Shown: piece by piece, positions 21,086 to 31,389 of the stretch
How the letters are laid out: every line of letters starts with the position of its first letter
Position numbering within the stretch: the stretch's first letter is position 1
Source: Hemileia vastatrix
Lineage: Eukaryota; Basidiomycota; Pucciniomycetes; Pucciniales; Zaghouaniaceae
Assembly (NCBI GenBank): GCA_030280995.1
Contig: JASXTE010000001.1
Coordinates: 20,712,106 to 20,776,105 of the forward strand
Direction: 5' to 3'
Length of the DNA stretch: 64,000 nt
The notes under the pieces: model-generated
Told to the model about the DNA's origin: nothing
What the model saw: only the letters and a program-made list of their open reading frames with translations
Databases searched by the model: none
Translations under genes and position numbers: made by a program

Positions 21086-22027
21086 TGTGGTGATCAAAAC
21101 CTGAGTAGGCCTTTGGAGTGCATATTTTGGGGCATTTGGTATGTAGGATGTTATTGGGTTTATGGTGTTATTAGTAGATTTTTTCATATTTAGGAGATAG
21201 TTAGTAGTGTTTATGGAGGCTTAAGATAGGGTCACTTATTATGTCTCAGCTTAATGTCCTTTCTTTTCTCTTCATTTTGGTATCCCTTATGGGTGGTTAC
21301 CTTGTTTTATAGGGTAGTTATGGTGTTATTATTGGTATTTATCGGATGTTTATTGCTTAGTGGTTCTTATGTAGGCTTGAGTTAGGGTCACTTCTAATGT
21401 CTCAGCTTATTTTACTTTATTTTCTTTTCATTTTGGTATGTCTTATGTGTGTTTATCTTGTTTATTAGTGAAGTTATGGGTTTTAGGGTTTTTAGGGTTT
21501 TTATGGGTTGTATGGGTGTTTTAGGGCCTAGAAGCGGCCCGCCCGCCCCCAAGCGGCCTGCCTGCCCCTAAGAGGAGCCGCCTCCAAGCGGCCTGGCCGC
21601 CTGGGCGCTGGGGAAACGCCAAAATGCACTTTTATGCATGAAAAAGGCTGGGAAAGCTGGATTTTGGGCAGGGAATTGGTCAGGGTGGTCTGTGCACTGG
21701 CTGTATGATGCGTGTGTGGGAAGATTTTTAGAAGAGAATCTTATCTCTTTACTCATCGCCTCTCTGTTCCTCACTGTCTCATTGGCTTGTGTTTTTTTGG
21801 AATATATTACTGTTCATTTCAACTCTTTCTAGTAGTCTTTCTGGGACTATTATCTTCACTTTAAAGGGGTCAAGAGTGTTTAATTAGAGGGTCTAGCAAA
21901 CAGATCTCCAATTTGCTGCAACAGGTCAATCTCACTTATTCTTCTAAAGGGAAAGGGGATTTTCTCTCTGGTTTTTCTCCAACTCCCTTGGTCAAGGCCT
22001 ATAGCTAGTACTATAGGATTGTCTACA
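21086..22027 (+). repeat. 3' LTR of Gag-only element
   Basis: 942 bp, TGTGGTGATC to GTCTACA, matching 16464-17406. It is followed by CCGG, the same four bases that precede the 5' LTR. Confidence 0.9.
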
Positions 22028-22897
22028 CCGGCAGTATTCCCAAGCCTGCAAAGCCTGCAAGTTGATGGAGTACTTCTGCATTGATAGCACAGCGACATGG
22101 GGTCCTCTCCAGAAATGCAAATTTTGCCTCTGGAGACAGGTGGCGTGTGATGCCTTGTCTAAAAATGCGGAAATTGAGAATTGATTTACGAAAACCAAAT
22201 ATTGGGTAATACCGAAAACCAAAGAGGTGGTGGAAGATATTTGGGACGTATCAATTGGGGATGATCAGTCAGTGGGAGAGACTGAGGAGGAAGTTGAAGA
22301 TACTGTGGCAACCTGGGTAACCCAGGCCACAAGTAAGAAACGAGGGGTCGAAGATGAGGTAGATGAATTAGTTGAAGAGGATGAGGATGAAGTCCCCATC
22401 TCAAGACGGATGCCAAAGAAGCGGAGGATGGTCATCAAGGATAACAAAGAGGAGAAATAAGTGGTTGTGGAAGTCACCCCAAAATTATTCTTAGAAGCCG
22501 ACCCATTATTCGAAGTAAGTCCGTTCTTCTGTTATTTTAAAAATTTTGTTACTGATGATCTTGTTTTTAGGATTCAGATGTCATCACGGAAGTTCCGATT
22601 GTGGAAGCTACGCCATTGCTGCCAGTTGAGACAAATCAACCAGTGGTTTATTTGAGGGAGGGCAATGAAGAGACTCTCAACCAGGTATGGTTGAAGAAAC
22701 CTTGCCAAGGTCGACAAACTCGATTCATTGAAGATTTAAGCGGTGAAGTTGATAAGATTGTCAATTCTGCCTCCTTTGACGTGGACGAAGAATTACTGGA
22801 AATTGGGGAAGTGGTACCGTTAGGAGAGGAGGGGGTTTTTGAGAAATTCAGGAAGGAAATAAGAGTGGTTTTGGAAAAAATGAAGAGATTGGTTTGA
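22028..22897 (+). pseudogene. Zn2Cys6-pattern gene, 3' part, with intron
   Basis: In frame with 16395-16463 are six cysteines spaced C-x2-C-x6-C-x12-C-x2-C-x6-C (about 22040-22150), the spacing of fungal GAL4-type zinc clusters, though without the usual basic stretch in the first half. An acidic region and a KKRR-type basic patch follow (22260-22460). A GTAAGT...TTTTTAG intron with a CTGAT branch site spans 22515-22570 and joins the frame to 22571-22897. In-frame TGA (22182) and TAA (22458) plus the LTR insertion kill the gene. A DNA-binding regulator is a guess from spacing alone. Opposite-strand readings here are shadows. Confidence 0.55.
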
Positions 22898-23834
22898 GAG
22901 AAAATAAAGGAAAGAATTTGAAATAGAAGGAAAAGGAAAAGAAAGAAAGAGGGAAGGAAAAAAAAAGTATAAAGCAATTTATGTATTTATTTATTTATTT
23001 GTTTTATTTTGTTGTTTTAATTGAAAATAGTGATATATATTTTATAAGATTTTGAGAAAAGAAAAGAAAAAAGAAAGAAAAGCTTTGAATAAAATTTTGT
23101 TTTAAATTTTGAAAGAAGGAAATTTGAATGAAAGAAGAAAAGAAAGAATGTTTAATTGAAGGAATTTTAGTTTTTAAGTTTTGAAAAGAAAAATATAAGT
23201 AAGAAAAAGAAAAAGTTTATTGAAACAATTTTGTTTGAAGTGAAAATTTAATGAAAGGAAAAATTTTTATTTGTGAAAGTTTATTTATTGAAGTTTTATA
23301 GGAATTTTGGTTATTTGAAAAGAAAGAAGAAAAAATAGTTTTGAAAAAAGAACTTGAAAGAAAGAAGTAATTTGTTTGAAGAATTTTTAAAAGAGATATT
23401 TAAAGGTTGAAGTGAAGTTTGAGAAAGATTGTCGTATTGAGTTCGTGAAAAATTTTGATAGTTCGAAGAAAAAGAAATAAGGGAAAAGAAGAAAAGTTTT
23501 GAAAAGAGAAAAGAAAATTTAAAGGAATTTATTGATTTTTAAGTTTTTAATTTAATGAATTTTAAGATTTTCTCTTTATTCTTTTATTTTATTTTATTTT
23601 TTTATTTTTTAATTTTGACTTTTAATTTAATTTATTTTTTAGTTTATTTTATTTTATTTTATTTATTTATTTTTTATTCTTTAAAGAAGGTTGGAAAAAA
23701 AAAGCTTTTGAGAAGAAAAAGAAGAAAAGAGAGAAAAAAAACAGAGTAAGGATTTTAGAAGAGAAGAAATTTTAGAAATTTTTTAAGAAAAGAAAAGAAA
23801 AGAGAAAGAAGAGAAAAAAAAATAAAAGAGAGTT
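22898..23834 (+). other. Long purine-rich tract
   Basis: More than 900 bases of G/A-rich plus strand (GAAAAG and GAAAGAA words), then T-rich at 23555-23690. No coding frame beyond low-complexity readings. Confidence 0.6.
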
Positions 23835-24047
23835 CTAAGGTTTTGGTTTTAAAGGATATTTAAGATGAAAAGATTTTAGGAGTTCAGGGGCATTAGAAAC
23901 ATTGATGGCTGGTTCCCAAGATGTTTTGTCTGAGTCATTGAGGAAGCCTTCCCATTCCACAAGGTATTGAAGTTTCCCCTTGCGCATTCTTGAAAAATAG
24001 AAAGGGGAGATGAGAGATAAATGAAGGTTACTTGAGGGAGTACACAA
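23835..24047 (-). pseudogene. Chromodomain fragment of a Ty3/gypsy integrase
   Basis: The minus frame reads LQYLVEWEGF, then WEPAINVSNAPELL and a short basic end, the chromodomain found at the integrase C-terminus of chromoviruses, where it reads histone methylation marks to guide insertion. About 70 residues remain, ending in KPKP. The rest of pol is not seen upstream, so this is an isolated scrap. Confidence 0.7.
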
Positions 24048-24410
24048 AGGGAATCACTACTGGAATCCTCATTAGAATCATTTTAGGAAGCAAAAAAAAG
24101 TACTAGACATCTAGTGCACTCTTTTTTCCTGCTGTGATAAGTATTTTTACTTTAAGATACTTAATTTGTGTCATTAAATCACCCTCTCCCTGCCAATTTT
24201 TTATGAATTTCGCATTTCACTTGAAGAAAATTACTCACATCCTTTATTCTTCAAAAATTTCTTACATTAAAATTACTAAACACTATCATCACTACTAATC
24301 ACCAAATTTAATCTATTTTCACTATTTTAAACTACTGGCCGCATATTTCAAACATTGATTATAAAAAAATTCTAAGTAACTACAATAAAAAGTTCTCTCT
24401 AAACATACAT
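24048..24410. other. No gene seen
   Basis: AT-rich, no coding frame; may be remains of the chromovirus to which the chromodomain belonged. Confidence 0.35.
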
Positions 24411-24838
24411 TGTAGAAAGACTCTTACATTTGCCTTGATGTAAGCAGATTTCAAGGGAGTTTGATAAACCTGAGCAAACTATCTCCCTTTATTAAATAAA
24501 GAGCTCAAAATTAACTAAGCTGTTATTTCTACTTGATATGAAAATGAATTTTTTACCAGTTGTTTATAAAATTTTTGAGATGTAGAATATGTAATCTTTA
24601 AATTAAAATAAAGAAATAAAACAATAAAGTTATACTGAGAAATGTTATTTAAATGATAGAATTTATATGTTTTTTTGGAAGTTTATATTTGAGTGAAAAG
24701 ATGTTAAAATTGAGTCCCTGGAGTTTAGAAACTTCTAATTATACCCTATGATTATATATTTATGATTTGTGGTGTAAAATATATAAAGTGTTATATAAAA
24801 TTGTTATTTTTATAAGGGTATTACAAATTGTAAATAAT
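24411..24838 (-). repeat. LTR relic related to the 13 kb element, left part
   Basis: Blocks match the LTR at 57066-58166: TGTAG..ACTCTTAC at the start, GTAAGCAGA, AATAAAGTTA, GAGTCCCTGGAGTT, and AAATTGTTATTTTTATAAGGG. It is interrupted at 24839 by the TIR transposon and seems to resume at 29182. Confidence 0.6.
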
Positions 24839-25138
24839 AGGGGGTATCAATGTTAAGGGATCCACAATTAAATTAATTTCAGATAAAAATAATTATACCA
24901 CAATCATCTTCCACAATTATTTAGCTAATAATTGGTTAATTAGACCTTTTATGTGTTAATTTTCACCTCTATATGACATTTTTATCCTCAATTTTTCATA
25001 ACTAGATCTTGGACAACTTTCTGAATTTTCCAGCCTCCCTACCTTGCTGAGAAGTCCCATCCTTCCATTCTATCCATTTCCAACCCCTCCCCATCTCATC
25101 TTTTTTTTCTTCTACTTTTCATCTTCAAATATCTTAAC

Positions 25139-26508
25139 ATGACTCATTGTCATAAATCTTCTCAAAGGCAGCCTTCCCCCAGATTTTCTTCAAATCCCAT
25201 TACTCCCTCTTTCCCCTGCTCAGCTGAGAAACCTATGACCATTCAACTAAAAAAAGAGGATAATCTCATACTTATCAACTGGCTGAAAATTAAAACTAAT
25301 TATTATTCTTGTTTTGGTACTGAGAATGCAACTAAAGTATGATGGCCCCCTGCATCAGAATTAAACATTTATCTTCTAATGACCAATGAACTACACAATA
25401 AGACAAATGGAAGGATTGATCTTTTACCTAAACATATTTCTGAACACTTCAAGCAATATCAACCCAAATACAAGAAGGCTAAGACTCTTTCATCTTCCAC
25501 TGGTTTTGATATTACTGATCTTGATATCAGTAAGGGCATCAAGTATATAGACAACAAAATTGATTCTTTATGTCCTTACTATAAAGAGATGGATTCCATA
25601 TTTGGAGAGAAAGCCTTGTTAATCCAGCAAACATGTTGGATGGAAAAATTGATATATTCAAACATGATGTCAAAAGAAATCTTTTTCCTTCCTATTCTAC
25701 TCAGGCCTACCCTTATTTTACTTACATCAATCATGATATCTTTTCAATAGACCCTTATGGAAATATAAACCATCTCAATCTAACTCCAGCAAGATTTTAT
25801 TTCTTGTCTAGTCATTTTATTTTTTAATTTACATCTCTTTTTTTTATTTCTAAAAAGGCTAATGAAAAAACCTAGGATCCTCAAGTAAGTAAGTCTGAAG
25901 CTATCATCAATGATGAAGAGGAAAATTTTACCTCCAAAAAAAGCAAAAAACATCAAATACTCTAAATTTCAGCAGTAAAAGAAAACAAAATAGGGAAAAA
26001 TTTTCCCAAAAATCTTCTTCTTCCATTCAATATTTTTTGAACAAAGGTGAATCTGGTAAGTGATAGCATACCTCTTAATAATCAAGTGATATTTTCTTTT
26101 CTTTTTTTAAAATTCCTTTTCACTCTAGGTAAAGTTGAAGTTGCAAGAGATACTCTTTACTTTCAAAAGCAACAATACAAGCTGTCTATAAGAAGGGATG
26201 ATAGGACACAAGACTTGGAGGAGATAAAATTCAAGATCTCTTTGAAGAGGGAAGAGAGGGAACAAGACTTGGAGGAGAAGAAATTTGAACTTTCTTTACA
26301 GAGGGATGACAGGGCGCAAGACTTGGAAAAGAAATTTGATATAAAGAAAAAGGAGAAGGCTCTTGAGAAAAATTTCCTATTGGATAAGATGAAACTCAAG
26401 TATAAACTTGAAGATGGTTCAAAAAATAAAGTTTTCTTGATAAAATGTGTTAAATCTAATAAATCTTTTGAAGAAATTGAATGCTTAATGAAAATTTTTG
26501 ATGACTAG
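25139..26508 (+). pseudogene. Myb/SANT-like transposon protein with coiled coil, copy 3
   Basis: Best-preserved of four copies. From ATG 25139: Ser/Pro-rich start, helix INWLKIK, SCFG, helix FKQYQPKYKKAK, STGF, and CPYYKEMDSIFGEKALL (to 25620). There is an in-frame TGA at 25340 and a frameshift near 25618, after which the frame runs from 25633. A linker with stops crosses 25860-26040. An intron with GTAAGT and CTCTAG ends (26056-26128) joins GES to GKVEVARD. The last 110 residues are a heptad-like coiled coil with repeated RDDR.QDLEEKKF units, as in PIF/Harbinger accessory proteins. Minus 26163-26399 is a shadow. Confidence 0.65.
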
Positions 26509-26529
26509 TTTATTCATTTCATTCATATT

Positions 26530-26864
26530 TCATTCCAAGTTTGTTTCAAGTCAAGAATTTTACACATACTATTTGAAAATTTCATAAAAAATTAAGTAAA
26601 TCAATTAAAAAAGATAATAAATCAAGTAAAGGAATCCCAAATACTATCTTCCAATGATTTCATTAGCAAAGTGAAAGAAAACATATTATAAGAATGGTAT
26701 TATGAACTTATTCATAGAATATAATTGAATGAATACTTTATACAGCACAGGGGCTCAATGGTACAATACTTATAGTTGATTGATTATCTTCAATAAGTGA
26801 TAAATAAAAAATTTAACAAAAAAATATATATTTTCAAATCCTTTAATTACTGTATCTAGAGTCC
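26530..26864. other. Intergenic gap between converging genes
   Basis: AT-rich space between the 3' ends of the two transposon genes; no frame. Confidence 0.4.
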
Positions 26865-27376
26865 CTTCAAAATGTTTTAGTAGCCATTGAACCTTCAACC
26901 CTTAATTTACTTACCTGGTTTATCAAAATTTTATTGATCTGAAAAGAACATCCAAAATGAGTAAATGTTTCACAAGATTCCAATCTAGGAGGTGCCTTAG
27001 TAGTTTGATGATTATCTCTTGATGAATTCCAAATTTCTTTGATAATCCAATTTCATAATCCAAAGTCCATGATAAATTTATGTTCCAGAAATTATAGCCC
27101 TTGGCCTTTGATTTTAGCTTGTGAAGGGATTGGTCTTCCAGTAATAGGATTGATATAACAGAAAAGACAAAAAGTAACCATATTAGAATTTATTTTTTCA
27201 ACATGGCTCTGGTTATGAAGTCCTCCATAGGTTATGATAACATTAGAATAAAAGATATAATCATTACTGATTTTAACCCATTCCATATCCATCCAATTGG
27301 CAGGTCCAGTTTTCTTGGCCAGTTTATGATTAGATTGAAATGCACAAATATATAATTTTTTCAAGAAACTGGCCAT
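26865..27376 (-). pseudogene. Unrecognised transposon-borne protein
   Basis: The frame opens at ATG 27376 and reads to 27092 (94 residues), then continues in the same frame past in-frame stops at about 27089, 27047 and 26885. Recognisable patches are KKTGPANWMDMEWVKI, YGGLHNQSHVE, FCYINPITGRPIP, a SSRD block and ESCETFTHFGC. I cannot assign a family. The coherent single frame, conserved-looking Trp/Cys/Gly patches and place inside a TIR element opposite the Myb-like gene suggest a genuine element gene. The stops show it is dead in this copy. Confidence 0.45.
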
Positions 27377-28919
27377 GAAATAATTAAGTGATCCTAATCT
27401 TTGGGTAATAAAATCCTAGATAATTATCAGATAAGGGTTTCAGAAGCCTTATTCTCTAATTATGCAAGATAAAAACATGAAATAAATTAAGTGAAATTTG
27501 GAAAAAAGGCTCAACTTTAAAGGTCAATATATCAGTGACCACTCAGCCTAATTCAGATTGTTTTGTGGGAAATGAAAGATGTACTTCAGGAGAATCTTTT
27601 TATAAAAGGAAATTTGATTTTAAGATACCTAACCCCCATTCAAACTTTGATTTTAAAGTTTTTTCAAAAACTTGAAAAGTGGTAATGGAGATGAGAACAA
27701 TAGGAGTTAAATAAGTCAACTCTTATCCAGATAAGATTCATACATATATATAAGTATGAAATTTTCATAGAAGGAAAGAGATATCATAAAGGCATTAAGA
27801 AAGGATATGAAACTTACCTTTATTGAAAAGTAGGAAAAGTAGAGTGAGAAAGATTGATTTTAAAATTTGGGGGAAATTGAGTATGGAGCAAGTGAAATGC
27901 ATAAATAATGTGTAATGTATGTGTTTTAATGACATGGAGCCAAAAAAACATGAAATATGGGAAAGGGGATATAATGAAAATGCTAAGTATGGATGAAGAT
28001 TAGGGTGATGGAGCTAAAAAAGAAAGAAAAGAGGGAGAGAAAAAAGGTTAATTTTACCATCAAGATAAAAAATAACCACATAACAAATTAGATACAAAAA
28101 AGAAAAAAAACAGTAAAAAAACCAAAAAAAATTATAATTTTCAAACAAAAAATCAAAAAAATGAATAAAATGACTTTCTGGGAGAGATGAGATGAGAAAA
28201 TAAATGAAAACAAATTGTTTGAGGAATCTTTTAGAAGAGGAGGAAAAGGATATGAGGGATGAATGAAAAAAAAGAAACAGTGAAAAATTATGCAATTTCA
28301 TGTTGAGCTGGTGAATGAAAACAAATGAGAAATCCAAAAAAGAGACATTCACTTTGAATTCAAAAAAAATGAATATGCAAAAAACAAAAACATAAAACCA
28401 AGTAAATATAGCACACAAGTTGAAAATTTGGAGAATATTTAAATAGAATTAAAAAGGTTGTGTTTTAAAATATTTGAGGGTGATTGGAATAATGACAAAG
28501 CATATTCTGGTGTATAGAATGTTTTGTGATTCAAGGGAGGGGAGAGCTGGTTCAGGTTTGGTATCCTCTTCTTCATAAAGATCATTTAAAAGAAATATAA
28601 GCTAAAGTGTCTTCTAAACCTGAGTCAGAATTGGAGTCAGAAGCTAAATTTAAAGTGATAGCATTCATAGCTGAGTGAAGTTTCTTCATAGTAGAGAGAT
28701 TATTCATTATTGTTGGTAGAAAAGGTTGATGGTAGAAGGTTTAGGTGATGAGTGGGAATCAGGAAGTGGGAATTTGCCACCAAATGAGCAGGTGGGGTGT
28801 GTTGATAGAAAAATTTTTTATGTGTTTTCCACCAAACAAAAAGTAGCATAGAGTGAAGAGAGATGTAAGGATTGAATTCACAATTATATGTCATGTAACA
28901 TGCTGACAAATCAATCATG
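27377..28919. other. Transposon interior, no firm gene
   Basis: A-rich plus strand. The phenylalanine-rich minus frame at 28014-28418 and the frame at 28700-28918 have no domain I recognise and follow base composition. The unrecognised gene may have upstream exons here. Confidence 0.35.
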
Positions 28920-29181
28920 GATGTGATGAGTTTGAGTCAAGAATTAGGAATGGAAATTGGAGTATAAGAGGTGGGATAATGCATTATTGTGAAATCCTTA
29001 TCCACTAGCCCTGAGGCTAGTGGGTAAGAATATTCCCCAATCACTTATTTCTGATTTCAGAAAAAAAATTCCTGATCCCCAATTGCAGATCCCTGAACAT
29101 TGATACCTCCTAATGTCTGATCCTGGCAAAAAAAATTCCTTATCCCTAATTGTGGAACCCTGAACATTGATACCCTCTATT

Positions 29182-29400
29182 AAAGATATAAGAAAAATAG
29201 TAAAAACTCCTCAAAAATCTCCACCAATTCTTGAGACTCCTTAATTTCATTTCCGTGCATTATTAAACCTATAGATACGCTTCTTGACTGTTAATTAAAT
29301 ATTTCATCTTGACACAATTATTAGACCAATATTTTCCATAAAACCAACAGTTTTCTTTATAATAAAATCATTATAAATTAAGATTGCCCTTCCAATCTCC
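29182..29400 (-). repeat. LTR relic, right part
   Basis: ATATAAGAAAAATAGTAAAAA and TTCTTGAG words match about 57893-57950 of the 13 kb element's LTR. It continues the relic at 24411-24838 with part of the middle missing. Confidence 0.45.
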
Positions 29401-29744
29401 GTAATAAGAAAACCAAAATCAATATAAAGCATCTTTAAGTGCCATAAGAAATTTAAAACTGCCACAACATGACAAATAATATACTACTAAAACAAAAAAG
29501 CTTGTTGTTTCTTTCCCTCTCACACCCCCAAAAAATGCATATTTCAGTCATGTGACTGATTATATCAAATCATTGGATATGCATTTGGGTCCCCACCCTG
29601 TTCTGATTCCACTATTCTTTTTCCTTTCTTGCTTGCCCTTTTTCCAACTTGACTTTTTTCCATTTTCTCTCTCTGCATCTCTCATTATATTTCTGTCTCT
29701 TCTATTCCCATCAATTTCTTTCCTTTTTATTTTTTTATTTTTTT

Positions 29745-30115
29745 TATTTTTTTCATTTTTTTCATTTTTTTCATTTTTTTCATTTTTTTCATTTTTTTCA
29801 TTTTTTTCATTTTTTTCATTTTTTTCATTTTTTTCATTTTTTTCATTTTTTTCATTTTTTTCATTTTTTTCATTTTTTTCATTTTTTTCATTTTTTTCAT
29901 TTTTTTCATTTTTTTCATTTTTTTCATTTTTTTCATTTTTTTCATTTTTTTCATTTTTTCATTTTTTTCATTTTTTTCATTTTTTTCATTTTTTTCATTT
30001 TTTTCATTTTTTTCATTTTTTTCATTTTTTTCATTTTTTTCATTTTTTTCATTTTTTTCATTTTTTTCATTTTTTTCATTTTTTTCATTTTTTTCATTTT
30101 TTTTCATTTTTTTAT
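29745..30115 (+). repeat. 9-bp minisatellite (CATTTTTTT)n, about 40 units
   Basis: CA recurs every 9 bases from 29754 to 29952 (22 intervals), then one 8-base step, then 15 more 9-base steps to 30095 and a 10-base step. All three plus frames and one minus frame stay open through it, giving spurious Phe-rich or Lys-rich readings up to 288 codons. Confidence 0.95.
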
Positions 30116-31389
30116 TCTTATTTTTTAGTCACCAGTTCACCTCTTTCTCTGCCTCTTTCTACTGGGTTTTTTCTCAGCCTCTCTCTGGGTCTCATCTTTC
30201 TCTTTCTCTTGCTGTTTCTCCTACTTCTTTTTCTCTCACTATTTTTCCTCTTTCTCCATCCCTCACCTGTTCTCCTCTCTGTAAGTATTTATTTATTTAT
30301 TTGTTTTTTTCATTTATTTGGAGAGATGGTGATCTACAAGTATAACCCTTCTTTAAAATTCAAATATTTAAATCATACTTTGGCTGGTATGTCTCTTCAT
30401 CAGATTAAATATCTCTAATACTCAAAGATTAGTGAAAACTCCACTTATCAATGGATAAATCAATATAAAACTTCTCAGGATGTATTTTTCAGATCCTTTA
30501 CTTATTTTATACACATTCAAATTGGTATACATCTTGCAGCAACACAGCACCTTTCTCAGTTTAGGGGAGCAAAAGAAAGGGATTGATGTTGAGAGCTCTC
30601 ACTGAGATCACAACAAAGGGGTTTTCAAAAGCACAAAACATTAGACTCTCAATGCTCAGTTTTTTTAGTATGATATCAAAAGTTCCATGGCAATATGGAA
30701 ATAGATGGAAGGTGTATACAGGATATAAATTTACAGTCCAGTATGTATTTTCAATTATTGCAGGATGTTTTGTAAGAATAGTATAGTTTTGGGGCATAGA
30801 AACTAGCAACAATATAGGTTTCACCTTTTGATAAGTGTGACAGCACATAGGCTTGGTCCAGTTGAACCTGTTGAAGAAGACTAAAATGTTGCAAGCTCTA
30901 GTTGAAGCACAGTTCTAGAGATAATATCAAATAAAGAATATTTAACAAGGAGCATACATTCATTACTCAAGGTGGTAACAGCAAGTAAAAAGCTAGATAA
31001 GATAAAAGGCCATTACTAGGTGCTGAAGGAATATATGAAATATAGATTGTTTCACAACAGCCACACATTCTATAGTAAGTACCAGAGGACGTACAGTATT
31101 TAATATATAATAAAGGGTCTCTGAGAGCATAGGGGATGTATGGTTCTGTTACTAGCTAGGGCACTAATAGTAGGACTTTTATGAAACATTAGATGCTATA
31201 GACTGATACAGGTAATGTACCTAGAGCACTGAGACACACAGGGGGAAAAAGTGTGAACTAGAAATCAAGTTCAGTTTTTGGTCACAGGACACACTTCTGG
31301 GTCTGTTCTATGAAGTAGCCCTGGTTGTGCTCACAGTTTTTTTATTTTTCTGACATTGGCAACCTTCCTTCTGGTGCCTTTCCCCCCTC
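30116..31389. other. No gene seen; CT-rich start
   Basis: Pyrimidine-rich to about 30290, then AT-rich. The 67- and 95-residue readings around 30561-30848 overlap on opposite strands and show no domain. Confidence 0.4.

Larger units (their letters stand above)
16464..22027 (+). mobile_element. Non-autonomous Gag-only LTR retrotransposon
   Basis: Two LTRs (943 and 942 bp, TG...CA), a primer-binding site four bases after the 5' LTR, a purine tract against the 3' LTR and a 4-bp CCGG duplication (16460-16463, 22028-22031) mark a complete element. The only long frame is a Gag-like protein; there is no protease, RT or integrase. Between Gag and the 3' LTR lies about 2 kb with 16 small hairpins. 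By eye the LTRs differ at about 25-30 positions (near 3%), fewer than the other LTR pairs here, so this is the youngest large insertion. Gag and PBS match the element at 45106-58166, its likely helper family. Confidence 0.9.
24839..29178. mobile_element. 4.3 kb TIR transposon with Myb/SANT-like gene
   Basis: Left end AGGGGGTATCAATGTTAAGG; the right end reverse-complements to AGAGGGTATCAATGTTCAGG. Flanks AAT and ATT fit a 3-bp duplication with one change. Two converging pseudogenes: Myb/SANT-like (+, 25139-26508) and an unrecognised protein (-, 26865-27376). The first ~200 and last ~210 bases match the 422-bp MITE at 41453-41874, which is thus a deletion derivative. No DDE transposase is visible, so either the unrecognised gene supplies that role in a form I cannot see, or the element depends on a helper such as the one at 4154. 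Confidence 0.75.

Noticed and set aside
28014..28418. 134-residue Phe-rich minus ORF as a membrane protein
   Set aside because: The hydrophobicity comes from an A-rich plus strand; no pattern of discrete membrane segments.
29552..30418. 288-, 159- and 126-residue ORFs around 30 kb
   Set aside because: They are translations of the 9-bp minisatellite, open in several frames because the period is divisible by three.
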